Of a stretch of 64,000 nt of DNA, positions 63,606 through 64,000 are shown in pieces. Under the pieces are notes generated by a model that did not search any database, was not told where the DNA came from, and saw only the letters and a program-made list of their open reading frames with translations. Each line of letters begins with the position of its first letter. The first letter of the stretch is position 1. Origin of the DNA: Athripsodes cinereus (Eukaryota; Arthropoda; Insecta; Trichoptera; Leptoceridae); assembly GCA_947579605.1 (NCBI GenBank), contig OX388305.1, positions 29,029,542 to 29,093,541 of the forward strand. The letters run 5' to 3'. The position numbers and the translations under genes are program-made.

Positions 63606-64000
63606 AATAAAATAATATAATTCATTTTTTCGAAATTTGCGAGAGAAACTTTGTGGAACGTCATTTTATAAAATAATAAAATTAATGTAAAACAGTGTTC
63701 TGTAATACATTAATTTTATTATTTTAATATAATTCATTTTGGAAATTTCGATATGGATATCAATATTGACATAATAACATTAATTCACTCATAGACAACA
63801 CCATAAAAGGCCATAAATCGTAGTACTAATTGAAGATGAATAATATTATCAACAAGTAGGTACCTTTATGTATTATAGGGAGGTACCCAGTGATTTACCA
63901 ACATAATAATAATAGGTGGGGGTACTATTGTAACATTAGGTCTAATGGTTTTATAAGTACCTCGTATCGATACCCGGATATTTTCTCTGTATATTGCTTA
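63606..64000. other. AT-rich end of window
   Basis: Local inverted AT-rich sequence (AAAATAATAAAATTAATGTA and its complement near 63670-63725); no gene. Confidence 0.4.

Overview
This 64-kb window is AT-rich, gene-poor eukaryotic DNA, almost certainly from an insect. I favour a moth or butterfly. The reasons are the many AGGTAGGTACCTAC-type runs, a mariner of the kind common in Lepidoptera, and LINE 3' ends carrying the ATCGC-loop-GCGAT hairpin that I associate with lepidopteran repeats. The species and order are inferences. I found no host protein-coding gene that I can name and no convincing functional tRNA or rRNA gene. Nearly everything that can be assigned is a transposable element or a remnant of one, and several are young, with exact target-site duplications (TSDs).

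Layout, left to right. 0-9 kb: tRNA-derived SINE family A, a 5'-truncated but open RTE-type LINE (959-2630), LINE scraps, and a twin-primed RTE copy (6987-7902) that landed in the A-tail of a SINE. 9-12 kb: a structurally complete pogo/Tigger-like DNA transposon (9086-11936) with a 632-codon transposase, DDD catalytic triad and a C-terminal PHD-like finger. 12-21 kb: RTE-tailed repeats (family C), a LINE 3' ORF, a full-length but dead mariner (15903-17225) and fragments. 21.4-23.7 kb: a long-terminal-inverted-repeat element without transposase, filled with nested repeats. 24-34 kb: degraded repeats, another RTE copy (28752-29225) and a 5'-truncated LINE with an open RT frame on the minus strand (31913-33638, 12-bp TSD).

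34.1-38.7 kb: a 4.6-kb non-autonomous LTR retrotransposon (190-bp LTRs differing at one base, tRNA-Ser-type primer site, polypurine tract, 5-bp TSD). It has no gag-pol; its interior holds three tandem arrays and a 66-bp hAT-type MITE. 41.1-43.3 kb: a second, internally deleted pogo-like element. 43.7-46 kb: LINE 3' ends, an ORF1-like coiled-coil ORF and a perfect 36-bp inverted repeat. 47.25-48.0 kb: one hAT-like MITE nested in another. 48-64 kb: mostly featureless AT-rich DNA with scattered repeats, a perfect 33-bp-arm palindrome at 51.5 kb and a full-length family C copy with 12-bp TSD at 63.3 kb.

How the pieces interact: family C appears to use the RTE machinery, because its 3' end matches the last codons of the RTE ORF. 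The LINE-D 3' hairpin recurs at about ten sites. Both pogo-like elements carry clusters of their own TIR-type motif in subterminal DNA, which I regard as the most interesting regulatory-looking structure in the window.
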